A stretch of DNA of 64,000 nt, from assembly GCA_040388375.1 (NCBI GenBank), contig JAZKBU010000007.1, forward strand, positions 312,823 through 376,822, written 5' to 3'. The DNA is from Bacteroidota bacterium. GTDB lineage: Bacteria > Bacteroidota > Bacteroidia > UKL13-3. Of this stretch, positions 52,886 to 61,797 are shown in pieces. The notes beneath the pieces were generated by a model. It searched no databases. It saw nothing but the letters and a program-made list of their open reading frames with translations, and had not been told where the DNA came from. A program made the translations under genes and the position numbers. Positions within the stretch are counted from its first letter, which is position 1, and each line of letters starts with the position of its first letter.

Positions 52886-54559
52886 ATGAAAAAAATACTT
52901 ATACAAATCTTGTTCATATGCATTGGCGTTGTTTTGTTCAACAATCATGCAACAGCACAAGCAAAACAGAAAACCCTAAAAAAGGAATACCTGTTTTTTT
53001 TGCATAACCGGTTTGTAGAGTTATTTGATTTAAAAACTGAAAATCCCGAGTATGGCAGAGCCGAATACAAAGAAATTTTAGACTCATTTAAAAGAGATGG
53101 TTTTATTGTTTTCAGTGAAAAACGCCCTGCGGATACGGATGCAAAAATATATGCACAAAAAGTAGTTACACAAATTAAAAGCTTGTTGCAATCAGGGGTA
53201 GAACCTAATCATATTACCGTAATAGGCATTTCAAAAGGTGGCTATATTGCACAATATATTTCTACTTTTTTAGCTAACCCCGATGTGAATTTTGTTTTTA
53301 TTGGCAGCTTCCAGGAAAGGGATTTAACTGATAATCCTGATATCAATTTTTGTGGCAATATTCTTTCTATTTACGAAGCAACTGACCCTTATGGCGTTTC
53401 AGCCATTAAACGAAAAGAAACCTCCAAACTAACAGTAAATCATTTTAGCGAGATAGAATTACACACCAACTTACGACATGGTTTTTTGTACAAAGCCTTA
53501 CCCGAGTGGATTGAACCTTGTAAAAAATGGGCCAAAAGAAATTATGACTTACACAGCAATAAAACTATTGCCCCAAAAATTGATGCCTTACTTACCGAAA
53601 AAACAACTAAACCCTTTAACGGAGTTATCCTCATTACCCAAAATAATGAAACGATTTATACAAAAACCATTGGCTACGCTGATATAGAAACTAAAACACC
53701 ACTGCAACCAAATGACCAATTTTGTATAGGCTCCATCAGCAAACAGTTTACAGCCGTTTTAGTATTACAACAATTTGAAAAAGGCAATATTGCCTTACAC
53801 ACACCTATTAAAAAGTATTTACCACAACTTACACAAAGCTGGGCCGATACCGTAACCATACACCACTTGCTCACCCATACAAACGGAATAATAGCCTTGG
53901 ATAAACCAACCCTGTTCCCGGCCGGAAGCCAATATGATTACTCACAATTGGGTTTTAAACTACTAGCCGATATTATAGAACAAACTTCAGGTAAACCGTT
54001 CGAACAATTGTCAATGGAATTATTTAAAACCTGTGGTATGACAAATACATTTCATCCGCACAGTAAGCAACACCATATGGTAAAAGGCTATACAGAGCAA
54101 GCCAACGGAAGTGTGCTTTATGACTCAACAAGCTTACTAAACTACCCGGCAGCAGGTGGCTTTATTTCTACCGCACACGACTTAATTATTTGGAATAAGC
54201 ATTTGCACAACGGTAAATTACTAAAAGATTCCACTTACGAAATAATGATAACCAAACAAAAAAACGCCATTCGTCAGCACCCCTTATTTGGTAAAACTGA
54301 ATACGGATATGGCATAACAGTAAGTAATGAAAACAATATTATTCAATTGGGACAAACAGGCTTTGCACCCGGCTTTAACAGTATGAATTTTTATTACCCG
54401 CAAACAAAAACAACTATTATAGTCCTTAAAAATATAGTTAATGATAACGGTGATTTAAGAAAGGTATTTCATTACCATACCGGCATTTTAAACATAGTAA
54501 AAGAAGACCTTTATGAAAATAGCCGCGGCACAAACAAAACCAATAGACGGAAACATTGA
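52886..54559 (+). CDS. Fusion of alpha/beta-hydrolase-like domain and beta-lactamase-family serine hydrolase
   Basis: A 557-residue exported protein (signal peptide ending ATAQA). Residues about 30-215 resemble an alpha/beta-hydrolase: VTVIGISKGGYIAQYIS has a GxSxGG nucleophile elbow. Residues about 230-540 are a class C beta-lactamase/DD-peptidase-like domain: SxxK in FCIGSISKQFTAV near 285, YxS-like YDYSQLGFKLLADI near 350 and HLLTHTNGI. Homologues of each half are usually separate proteins. Likely esterase or peptidase; substrate unknown. Its last 47 bp overlap the next gene's start in another frame, so the C-terminal NSRGTNKTNRRKH may be a late extension. Confidence 0.85.
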   Translation: MKKILIQILFICIGVVLFNNHATAQAKQKTLKKEYLFFLHNRFVELFDLKTENPEYGRAEYKEILDSFKRDGFIVFSEKRPADTDAKIYAQKVVTQIKSLLQSGVEPNHITVIGISKGGYIAQYISTFLANPDVNFVFIGSFQERDLTDNPDINFCGNILSIYEATDPYGVSAIKRKETSKLTVNHFSEIELHTNLRHGFLYKALPEWIEPCKKWAKRNYDLHSNKTIAPKIDALLTEKTTKPFNGVILITQNNETIYTKTIGYADIETKTPLQPNDQFCIGSISKQFTAVLVLQQFEKGNIALHTPIKKYLPQLTQSWADTVTIHHLLTHTNGIIALDKPTLFPAGSQYDYSQLGFKLLADIIEQTSGKPFEQLSMELFKTCGMTNTFHPHSKQHHMVKGYTEQANGSVLYDSTSLLNYPAAGGFISTAHDLIIWNKHLHNGKLLKDSTYEIMITKQKNAIRQHPLFGKTEYGYGITVSNENNIIQLGQTGFAPGFNSMNFYYPQTKTTIIVLKNIVNDNGDLRKVFHYHTGILNIVKEDLYENSRGTNKTNRRKH

Positions 54560-55250
54560 AGCCAATTTAGCTGCTCATTTTCACTTAGCAGCAAAAGCTG
54601 CTGATTATGGAGTACAACTTATAGTATTCCCTGAATTGTCGTTAACAGGATACCAGCGTGAATCTGCGTCTCAACTGGCATTTATTGAAAATGATTCACG
54701 GTTAGACAAACTAAAATCGTTAGCCGTAGATAAGAACATTATTACAGTAATTGGAGCACCTATTCAAATAAAAACGCAGCTTCATATAGGCACATTCATT
54801 TTACATCCTGACAATAGCACTTCCATTTATACCAAACAGTTTTTGCATCAGGGAGAAGAAGTATTTTTTGCACCCAATTTTGAGTTTAACCCAACTATTA
54901 AATTAGAAGATGAACTCATTTCGTTGGCAATATGTGCCGACATTACAAATCCTTTGCATCCGGCTAATGCAAGCAAAAATAAAACTACCCTTTATGTTGC
55001 CAGCTTGTTTTATACACCCAATGGAATAGCCGAAGCATTTGAACAATTAAGCCAATACGCCAATTTATATGCTATGAATATTTTAATGGCAAACTATACA
55101 GGCCAATCCTATATATATGATGCAGCGGGACAAAGTGCATTTTGGAATAATAAAGGCCATTTAATTACACAATTGACAAGCGATGAGGAAGCTTTACTTA
55201 TTGTAACAAAAGAAAATAACCAATGGTACACACTCCAAATAACAGCTTAA
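54513..55250 (+). CDS. Carbon-nitrogen hydrolase (nitrilase/amidase superfamily)
   Basis: A 245-residue enzyme of the nitrilase superfamily with the Glu-Lys-Cys triad: E41 in VFPELSLTGYQ, Lys in IYTKQFLHQGEE near 110 and Cys in LAICADITNP near 143. The start MKIAAAQTKPIDGNIEAN is typical. It hydrolyses a C-N bond of an amide or carbamoyl compound; the substrate is not evident. The gene overlaps the upstream fusion gene by 47 bp and is followed 1 bp later by a GNAT gene. Confidence 0.9.
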   Translation: MKIAAAQTKPIDGNIEANLAAHFHLAAKAADYGVQLIVFPELSLTGYQRESASQLAFIENDSRLDKLKSLAVDKNIITVIGAPIQIKTQLHIGTFILHPDNSTSIYTKQFLHQGEEVFFAPNFEFNPTIKLEDELISLAICADITNPLHPANASKNKTTLYVASLFYTPNGIAEAFEQLSQYANLYAMNILMANYTGQSYIYDAAGQSAFWNNKGHLITQLTSDEEALLIVTKENNQWYTLQITA

Positions 55251-55251
55251 A

Positions 55252-56091
55252 ATGAAAATAACAACCCTTGAAAATATCAGTATTGATGAAATAGTTGATT
55301 GCTTCAACGAGGCATTCTCCGATTATATTATTCCGTTACAACTCAGGAAAGAACATTTAGAAACCAAAATAGCCAGTGAAAATGTACAATTTAGCTTATC
55401 CGTTGGTGCATTTAAAAATGATCAGTTAATTGGTTTCATGCTTCATTGTGTTGATGCCATAAATGGAGAAAAAGTACTTTACAATGCGGGTACAGGAGTT
55501 ATTCCAACAGAAAGAGGAAATAACTATACAGCAAAAATGTATCAGTTTCTTTTACCTCAACTGCCCGATAATGGCATCAATAAAATTAAGTTAGAAGTAA
55601 TTGCTGAAAACAAACCTGCCTTAAAAACATATCAAAATACAGGTTTTGCCACAGTAAGAGAACTCAATTGTTATAAAGGTGTAGTGGAACTAAACGAGGC
55701 TTCTTCAAAATTCAAAATACTTCATTTAAGTGCTTATGATTGGACTGTTTTAAAATCGTTTTGGGATTGTGAACCTTCTTTTCAAAATAGTATCATGGTA
55801 GTTGACAATTTATTCGCTACCAATATTTCAATCGGAATTTTCGATGATGAATTACTAATTGGCTACTTAATTTATAACCCAGCATCCAAACGTATTCATC
55901 AGTTTGCAGTAAGTAAGAGTTATAGAAACAAAGGAGTTGCCACACAATTATTTCAGTACATAGCAAGTAACTATTCAGCAGAAATGGGCGTAATTAATGT
56001 AGATGGAAGTTCAATAGGCACTAATCAATTCATAGAGTCCGTAGGCTTAAAATACTTTATTAAACAATACGAAATGGAGTGTCAACTTTAA
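55252..56091 (+). CDS. GNAT family N-acetyltransferase, double domain
   Basis: A 279-residue protein with two acetyltransferase units. In the first (about 5-150), NAGTGVIPTERGNNYTAKMY occupies the acetyl-CoA loop and NKPALKTYQNTGFATVREL is the final beta-strand region. In the second (about 155-279), VSKSYRNKGVATQLFQYIA is the classical V/IxxxxRxxG[I/V/A] loop. Which unit is active is unknown; the second keeps the better motif. It follows the amidase gene directly and converges on the DtxR-type gene with a 4-bp overlap. Confidence 0.85.
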   Translation: MKITTLENISIDEIVDCFNEAFSDYIIPLQLRKEHLETKIASENVQFSLSVGAFKNDQLIGFMLHCVDAINGEKVLYNAGTGVIPTERGNNYTAKMYQFLLPQLPDNGINKIKLEVIAENKPALKTYQNTGFATVRELNCYKGVVELNEASSKFKILHLSAYDWTVLKSFWDCEPSFQNSIMVVDNLFATNISIGIFDDELLIGYLIYNPASKRIHQFAVSKSYRNKGVATQLFQYIASNYSAEMGVINVDGSSIGTNQFIESVGLKYFIKQYEMECQL

Positions 56092-56741
56092 TCTACCAAT
56101 AAACTCTCCGCAAACTTTTTAGATACCGTTGTTTTAGTATCCTTGCCAATTTGAATAATCATAGAACCATCAAATGGAATTTTATCAATTACCTTTATTT
56201 TAGTTCCAATACTTACCGACAACTGCAATAAATATTGTAAAAAAACAGTGGAAGTATCCTTTACCGCAGCAACCCTGAATGTTTTACCTATTTCAATTTC
56301 CGACAACAATGTTTTAACAGCATTTGGCATTTCACCATTCGACTTGGGTATAGGATCACCATGTGGGTCGTATTGCGGATTTCCTAGAAAATTATCAAGC
56401 CTGTCAGCCAGTTCATGGTGTTTAATATGTTCCAGTTGTTCCGCTATTTCATGCACAACATCCCACGAGTAGCCCAGTTTTTCCAATAAAAAAACTTCCC
56501 ATAAACGGTGGTTTCTAATAATTGACAAAGCTGCTTTATTTCCCTTATCCAACAACTTTGCCCCCTTTACCTTATCGTAACTTATTAATTTTTTTTCTGA
56601 TAATTTTTTTATCATATCAATAACAGAAGCCGCATTTACACTTATTTCTTCAGCTATTAAAGTAGGTGTTATTTTCAGGTTCCCCTGTTGCGACAGGCGA
56701 TAAATTGCTTTTAAATAATTTTCTTCTGTTAGTGATTGCAT
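56088..56741 (-). CDS. DtxR/MntR-type metal-dependent transcriptional regulator
   Basis: A 217-residue repressor. I take the ATG at 56739-56741 (MQSLTEENYLKAIYRL), the family's normal start. The winged helix is at about 5-70 (LIAEEISVNAASVIDMIKKL). The metal-binding dimerisation domain follows (about 75-140: RLWEVFLLEKLGYSWDVVHEIAEQLEH-type stretch, HELADRLDNFLGNPQYDPHGDPIP) and an SH3/FeoA-like C-terminal domain. Such proteins bind Fe2+ or Mn2+ and block metal-uptake genes. The gene faces the cytochrome/Rieske operon across a palindrome that looks like its operator. Confidence 0.92.
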   Translation of the reverse strand: MQSLTEENYLKAIYRLSQQGNLKITPTLIAEEISVNAASVIDMIKKLSEKKLISYDKVKGAKLLDKGNKAALSIIRNHRLWEVFLLEKLGYSWDVVHEIAEQLEHIKHHELADRLDNFLGNPQYDPHGDPIPKSNGEMPNAVKTLLSEIEIGKTFRVAAVKDTSTVFLQYLLQLSVSIGTKIKVIDKIPFDGSMIIQIGKDTKTTVSKKFAESLLVD

Positions 56742-56772
56742 CGTTTCAAATATAAACAATAAACCTAATTTC

Positions 56773-56796
56773 AAAAATTAGACTAATCTAATTTTT
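56773..56796. promoter_or_regulatory. Candidate DtxR-type operator
   Basis: The arms AAAAATTAGA and TCTAATTTTT are perfect inverted copies around CTAA, and the inner TTAGACTAATCTAA resembles MntR/DtxR-family boxes. It is 31 bp upstream of the regulator ATG and 58 bp upstream of the cytochrome ATG, so one site could control both. Confidence 0.7.
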
Positions 56797-56854
56797 TTAA
56801 TTTGGTTTATCAAATTATAGTTTGTAGTTTTACCAGCGAAATAATTTTAGAGAA

Positions 56855-58057
56855 ATGACACAAAAGAAATTACTCATCATAACAATCATTATTTGTAGTG
56901 TTTTTATACTGGTTTCGTGCGAGAAACTAGGCCCTTCGGCTCTGAATGACGATGAAATATTGGACGGACCCATTGAAGGACTTAACACAGCACAGGCTAG
57001 TCAACACTTAAAAGGCGACATAGCTTTTAATGACGAAGTATTTACCTCAGCAACCGGGCTGGGTTCTATTTTTGTAGCCAGTAGTTGTGGTAGCTGCCAT
57101 GCGGGCGATGGAAAAGGCCACCCTTTTACAACTCTTACACGTTTTGGACAAATAGACAGCACAGGCAATTTGTTTTTGGCACAAGGTGGACCTCAATTGC
57201 AAAACAGGGCTATGCCCGGTTTTAGTCCCGAACAAATTCCTTCGGGAGCAACTTTCTCCAAGTTTACCCCACCCGCCAACACAGGTTTAGGTTACATTGA
57301 ATTGGTTTCCGATGCCGATATTATAGCCATGGCAGATCCATATGATGCCGATGGCGATGGTATTTCAGGCGTTCCCAACTGGATTACATTACCTGCCTTT
57401 ATTACACCCAATGCCAATGCCATTACACAAAGCGGTAAATACATTCACCGCTTTGGAAAAAAAGCAGCAGCCTACAATCTATTACACCAAACAGCCAATG
57501 CCTATAATCAAGATATGGGTATTACTTCTGTATTTCAACCAAAAGATGTTTATTCATTACAAGATATAGATCCGGAAGTTTCTACTCAAACAGTAAATGA
57601 TGTAGTGTTTTATTTACAAACTATAAAAGCTCCGATACAAAGAATACAAACCAACCCCGAAGTAATAACTGGTAAGCAAGTATTTGTAAATATAGGCTGC
57701 GAAAACTGCCATAAACAAACTTTAAAAACGGGATTTTCTACAATAGAAGCATTATCAAACAAAGAGTTTCACCCTTATACTGATTTGCTCTTACATGATA
57801 TGGGAAGCACTTTAGATGATGGCTACACAGAAGGAAATGCCAAAACGTACGAATGGAAAACTCCAGCACTTTGGGGTTTAGGCCTTTCGCCAAAATCGCA
57901 AGGAGGTAGTTATTTTCTTATGCACGATGGAAGAGCTACAAGCATTGAAGATGCTATTATACTACATGGTGGTGAAGCCGCTAAAAGCAAAACTAATTTT
58001 CAAAACCTTTCGCAAGCAGATAAAATTGCATTGTTAAAATTCTTACAATCGCTTTAA
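56855..58057 (+). CDS. Di-haem cytochrome c / thiol oxidoreductase-like lipoprotein (DUF1111)
   Basis: A 400-residue lipoprotein (LVSC lipobox, Cys about 22). Two haem-binding CxxCH motifs are present, SSCGSCHAGDG near 77 and IGCENCHKQT near 281. The body has ADPYDADGDGISGVPNW and AFNDEVFTSATGLGSIFVAS, features of the DUF1111/COG3488 di-haem oxidoreductase family. In other bacteria these proteins are often iron-regulated together with imelysin-like proteins. It is the first gene behind the candidate DtxR operator and is followed 2 bp later by a Rieske protein. Confidence 0.88.
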   Translation: MTQKKLLIITIIICSVFILVSCEKLGPSALNDDEILDGPIEGLNTAQASQHLKGDIAFNDEVFTSATGLGSIFVASSCGSCHAGDGKGHPFTTLTRFGQIDSTGNLFLAQGGPQLQNRAMPGFSPEQIPSGATFSKFTPPANTGLGYIELVSDADIIAMADPYDADGDGISGVPNWITLPAFITPNANAITQSGKYIHRFGKKAAAYNLLHQTANAYNQDMGITSVFQPKDVYSLQDIDPEVSTQTVNDVVFYLQTIKAPIQRIQTNPEVITGKQVFVNIGCENCHKQTLKTGFSTIEALSNKEFHPYTDLLLHDMGSTLDDGYTEGNAKTYEWKTPALWGLGLSPKSQGGSYFLMHDGRATSIEDAIILHGGEAAKSKTNFQNLSQADKIALLKFLQSL

Positions 58058-58059
58058 CT

Positions 58060-58500
58060 ATGGATAGAAAAGAATTTATAAAAACCTGTGGCCTCGCTTG
58101 TTTGGGAGCAACAGCACTGGTAAGTCTTTTACAAAGTTGTGCCACCAACAATTATTTTGCACAAACAACAGTCAATAAAAATCAATTGGTGCTTAAGAAG
58201 TCTGAATTTATAAGTATTGAAAAAGACAAAATGGTCAATAGAAAATATGTTTTAGTAAAAACAGAAAAGTATAATTTTCCCATTTGCGTTTATAAAACAA
58301 GTGAAGAAAATTACAGTGCATTGCTAATGGAGTGTAGCCACAAAGGTTGCGAACTGCAACCACATGGCGCCTATTTAATTTGCCCATGCCACGGAAGCGA
58401 ATTTTCAAACACAGGGGTTGTACAAAACCCACCTGCCGAACAAAATTTACACAGTTTTAAGATTACAACAGACAATGACAACATTTACATACAGCTTTAA
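58060..58500 (+). CDS. Rieske [2Fe-2S] protein, exported
   Basis: A 146-residue protein with an N-terminal hydrophobic/lipoprotein-like signal (CGLACLGATALVSLLQSC). The Rieske cluster motifs are MECSHKGCELQPHG (about 90-103) and ICPCHGSEF (about 109-117), holding the two Cys and two His ligands and the usual extra disulfide cysteines. It may pass electrons to or from the di-haem cytochrome encoded just upstream; that is inference from pairing. Its 3' end overlaps the porin gene start by 26 bp. Confidence 0.92.
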   Translation: MDRKEFIKTCGLACLGATALVSLLQSCATNNYFAQTTVNKNQLVLKKSEFISIEKDKMVNRKYVLVKTEKYNFPICVYKTSEENYSALLMECSHKGCELQPHGAYLICPCHGSEFSNTGVVQNPPAEQNLHSFKITTDNDNIYIQL

Positions 58501-59725
58501 AAACAGTTTAGCATTATTATTACTTGTAGGAGTTACAAGCATAACACAAGCACAAACCGATACCAGTACAACTATTAAACGCAACCCGTCAGATAGCGCA
58601 AGCAGCAAACTAAATATGGATGCGGTATACAACAGGCCATTTTTAACTGCAGGTAAGCTACCTATTGCCATTGGAGGCTATTTAGAAGCCAATACACAAT
58701 ATGCCCAAACCAATGGCATTAACGAAGGTTTCTCTTTTCAAATGAGAAGAATGACTTTGTTTTTTTCATCAACTATTGCAAAAAAAATAAAGTTCATTTC
58801 AGAAATTGAATTTGAAGATGGAACGAAAGAAATTAACTTGGAAACAGCCTTGATGGATATAGAGTTTCATCCACTCGTAAATTTAAGAGGTGGAGTAATC
58901 ATGAACCCTATTGGTGCATTTAACCAAAACCACGATGGCCCGCGTTGGGATTTTATAGACCGCCCCATTGCATCAACAACTATTTTAGCAGCCACTCTCT
59001 CCAATGTGGGTTTTGGGTTACACGGAAAATATTTTACACGCGGTTGGGTACTCGGTTACGAGGCTTATTTAACCAATGGTTTTGATGATAAAGTAATTTC
59101 GAACGAATTAAACAGAACTTCCTTGGCAGCAGGCAAATCAAATGCGGAAAAATTTGAAGAAAGCAATAGCGGATTACCTATGTTTACTGGCAAAGTAGCT
59201 ATTCGTAACCGAAAAATCGGGGAAATTGGTTTGTCATATATGTCAGGAGTTTATAACAAATTTCAAAAAGATGGTTTAACCATAGACAACAAAAGAACAG
59301 CTACCGCCATGGCTTTTGACTTTAACACATCACTGCTTAAAAACAAACTGAACATTACCGGTGAAGTTGTTAAAGTAATGGTTGATGTACCTGAGACCTA
59401 CAGCCAGACTTTCGGTACAGAACAGTTTGGAGGTTTTGTAGATATAGTAGGTACCCTATTACAAAGGCAAATGTTTGGTTGGGATAAAGCAAAATTAAAT
59501 TTAGGTGTAAGGCTTGAGTATGCCGATTATAACCAAGGAAAATTCAGAGAAACAAATGGAAATATTGCTGACGATATTTGGGCTATTGTTCCGACTATTG
59601 CTTTTAGGCCTGTTGGTACAACCGTTTTGCGGTTTAACTATCGCTATCAGGAACAAACAGACTTTTTAGGTAACCTACCCGCACGTACAGGTATTATTCA
59701 GTTTGGTTTCTCTACTTACTTTTAA
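58475..59725 (+). CDS. Outer-membrane porin-like beta-barrel protein
   Basis: A 416-residue protein; the ATG at 58475 starts MTTFTYSFKNSLALLLLVGV with signal cleavage near QAQ. The rest is strand-rich and ends RTGIIQFGFSTYF, a C-terminal aromatic residue expected for outer-membrane barrels. Segments such as GGYLEANTQYAQTNG, SFQMRRMTLFFSSTI and GVIMNPIGAFNQNHDGPRWD resemble phosphate-selective-porin (OprO/P)-like proteins, but anion selectivity is not shown. It overlaps the Rieske gene by 26 bp in another frame, so all three form one operon under the candidate DtxR operator. Confidence 0.85.
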   Translation: MTTFTYSFKNSLALLLLVGVTSITQAQTDTSTTIKRNPSDSASSKLNMDAVYNRPFLTAGKLPIAIGGYLEANTQYAQTNGINEGFSFQMRRMTLFFSSTIAKKIKFISEIEFEDGTKEINLETALMDIEFHPLVNLRGGVIMNPIGAFNQNHDGPRWDFIDRPIASTTILAATLSNVGFGLHGKYFTRGWVLGYEAYLTNGFDDKVISNELNRTSLAAGKSNAEKFEESNSGLPMFTGKVAIRNRKIGEIGLSYMSGVYNKFQKDGLTIDNKRTATAMAFDFNTSLLKNKLNITGEVVKVMVDVPETYSQTFGTEQFGGFVDIVGTLLQRQMFGWDKAKLNLGVRLEYADYNQGKFRETNGNIADDIWAIVPTIAFRPVGTTVLRFNYRYQEQTDFLGNLPARTGIIQFGFSTYF

Positions 59726-59745
59726 AACCATTCATACAAGCTTAT

Positions 59746-59847
59746 TTAGCAGTAATGGTATATATGAATAAACAATACCAGGAAACCAATAACAAGCATA
59801 AGGAAAAGAAACAAGTATAAAGTATTTTCCTTGTCCCACGTATTCAT
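59746..59847 (-). CDS. Tiny membrane protein (33 residues), candidate
   Basis: A minus-strand frame from ATG at 59845-59847 to TAA at 59746-59748. It has a short polar start (MNTWDKENT) and one clear hydrophobic helix (LYLFLFLMLVIGFLVLFIHI) ending HYC. Composition is very typical of real single-helix peptides, but length alone cannot prove coding. It sits alone between the porin gene and the SRPBCC gene. Confidence 0.4.
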   Translation of the reverse strand: MNTWDKENTLYLFLFLMLVIGFLVLFIHIYHYC

Positions 59848-60007
59848 CCTATAAAAAATATAAATACGCGAAGCCTGTTTTTTAATATAGTTAACGAGTG
59901 TTGCGATACGTGCAAATTATTACTAAAAAATAGTAAAATTTATTTTCAAAATCATTTGTATTTTAAATGACGAAACACTGACAATCGGAATTTAACAGCT
60001 GCTTTAT

Positions 60008-60331
60008 TTAAAGCGTTTCAGCTAAATTTCTTAAAGCTTTTAACACAGGATTTTCTTCGCCCTGTGGCGCTTCCTGCAGAGCATTGGGTCTGTTATCTTC
60101 CTGTATAATTTCCAATATAACCAATCCATTTTCAGGTGTTAATATATAACTCATTATAAAATAATTTTCAGGCTTATCCTCCAAGTCAGGCCAAGGTGCA
60201 AACCAACTATACTTAACCAACTCATTGGGTTTAACAGCTAAAACCTGTCCCCATTGTTCAAATAATTTCCCGTCCCATTCCAAGCTTAACTGCATATAGT
60301 AAAACATTTCTATATTTGACCATTCATGCAC
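60008..60331 (-). CDS. SRPBCC/AHSA1 domain protein, apparently N-terminally truncated
   Basis: A 107-residue protein matching the C-terminal two thirds of an AHSA1-type SRPBCC domain: LSLEWDGKLFEQWGQVLAVK, then ELVKYSWFAPWPDLEDKPEN, YILTPENGLVILEIIQED and ALRNLAETL. Family members have about 45-50 more residues at the N-terminus, including the first strand and two helices. Here that part is missing and the reading frame starts where recF begins on the other strand (6-bp overlap of starts). A start at the inner Met (MQLSLEW) is also possible. It may be a remnant. Confidence 0.6.
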   Translation of the reverse strand: MHEWSNIEMFYYMQLSLEWDGKLFEQWGQVLAVKPNELVKYSWFAPWPDLEDKPENYFIMSYILTPENGLVILEIIQEDNRPNALQEAPQGEENPVLKALRNLAETL

Positions 60332-61432
60332 CTACAATTACAATCGTTACGATTATATAATTTTAAGAATTATGCTGCTGCTAAATTTGAATTCAGTCCA
60401 CAAATTAATTGTTTTGTTGGCCTCAATGGAAGTGGTAAAACCAATGTATTGGATGCTATTTATTATTTGTGTTTTACCAAAAGTTATTTTCAGCTACAAG
60501 ACCAGTTAAATATACTTCACAACGAAAGTGAAATGAGTTTAAATGGCGTGTTTGTAAAAAACAATTCAGAAGAAAACATACAGTTAATTATTCAAAAAGG
60601 AAGCAAGAAAAAACTAAAAGTAAACAATACTTTATACAATAAATTATCAGCACACATAGGCTCCTACCCTTTAGTCATTATTGCCCCTAACGATATTTAC
60701 CTGATACACGAAGGCAGTGAAGAACGTAGGAAATTCATGGATGCTTTTATTTCGCAATTTGATAAAGAATATTTGTTTCAATTGATACAATACAACAAAG
60801 CCTTAGAACAACGCAATGCCTTACTAAAAAGCTTTTTTGAGCAAAACTATTTTGATAATAGCCTGCTTACTATTTACGATGAAAAACTGATAGAAAGTGG
60901 AGAGTTTATATTTAAAAAGCGTAGAGAGTTTCTTGCTCAGTTTGAACCTTTGTTCCTGCAGTTTTATAACCTAATTAGTCAGGAAGCAGAAGTAATTGGT
61001 TTAAAATATGAAAGTCAATTACACGAAAACACAATCAGTGAATTATTGCAAAATAACATCCATATAGATAAAGCAAGCCAACGCACAGGCAAGGGCATTC
61101 ATAAGGACGATTTTATTTTTGAAATAAATAACTATCCGCTGAAAAAAATGGGTAGCCAGGGGCAACAGAAATCATTTATTATAGCCCTCAAATTAGCACA
61201 ATACGATTATTTAAAAAATCAAACAGGTACCAAGCCCCTGTTGCTGTTAGATGATATTTTTGAAAAGCTTGATAACAATCGCTTACAAATTATACTAAAC
61301 ATGATAGCCCACGATAATTTTGGGCAAATATTTATAAGCGACACCGATAAAGGAAGACTTGAAAATATGTTACAAAATCTTCAAGCCACCATTAAATATT
61401 TTGAAATAAATAAAGGCTCTGTGCTTACTTAG
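60326..61432 (+). CDS. recF: DNA replication and repair protein RecF
   Basis: A 368-residue SMC-like ATPase that loads RecA at gapped DNA. Walker A is GLNGSGKTNVLDAIYYLCFT (about 33-52), a family-typical QYNKALEQRNALLK appears mid-protein, the signature is MGSQGQQKSFIIALKLAQ (about 275-292) and Walker B is PLLLLDDIFEKLD. All elements are in place and the length is normal. It overlaps the receiver gene at its 3' end by 4 bp. Confidence 0.96.
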   Translation: MHLQLQSLRLYNFKNYAAAKFEFSPQINCFVGLNGSGKTNVLDAIYYLCFTKSYFQLQDQLNILHNESEMSLNGVFVKNNSEENIQLIIQKGSKKKLKVNNTLYNKLSAHIGSYPLVIIAPNDIYLIHEGSEERRKFMDAFISQFDKEYLFQLIQYNKALEQRNALLKSFFEQNYFDNSLLTIYDEKLIESGEFIFKKRREFLAQFEPLFLQFYNLISQEAEVIGLKYESQLHENTISELLQNNIHIDKASQRTGKGIHKDDFIFEINNYPLKKMGSQGQQKSFIIALKLAQYDYLKNQTGTKPLLLLDDIFEKLDNNRLQIILNMIAHDNFGQIFISDTDKGRLENMLQNLQATIKYFEINKGSVLT

Positions 61433-61797
61433 TTAGTAGCACTTAAAGCCAATTCAATAGATTGTTGAAGCATTTGAGGAGTAATAGGTTTTGATAAAAA
61501 ACCGTAGCTATTGGCTTCGCTAATACGTTTAAACGTTTCGCTTTCTTTATTACCCGAAGTAAAAATAACTTTTGAACTGGTACCAATTAGCTTAGCGGTA
61601 TCAACACCATCTAATTTGTTATTCAGTTCAATATCCATAATACAAATATCAATATTATCCTTACGTACAATATCAATAGCATCAAACCCATTGCTACAAG
61701 TTAAAATATTTTTATAGTTTAAACCTGTCAATGTTTTACGTAATACTTCGCGTGTTACCTCATCGTCTTCTACAATAAGAAATGTTAAGTTTTTCAT
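61429..61797 (-). CDS. Single-domain response regulator (CheY-like receiver)
   Basis: A 122-residue receiver domain without output domain. It has LIVEDDEVTREVLRK at the start, the phospho-acceptor Asp in ICIMDIELNNKLDG (about residue 55), VIFTSGNKESE and the conserved Lys in YGFLSKPITPQ. It probably works as a phospho-relay or interaction module with an unlinked histidine kinase. It is a single gene that converges on recF. Confidence 0.92.
   Translation of the reverse strand: MKNLTFLIVEDDEVTREVLRKTLTGLNYKNILTCSNGFDAIDIVRKDNIDICIMDIELNNKLDGVDTAKLIGTSSKVIFTSGNKESETFKRISEANSYGFLSKPITPQMLQQSIELALSATN

Noticed and set aside
54513-54559. Frameshift between the hydrolase fusion and the amidase
   Set aside because: The amidase has a full, typical N-terminus from its own ATG, and the fusion's catalytic domain is complete before the overlap, so a simple overlap is sufficient explanation.
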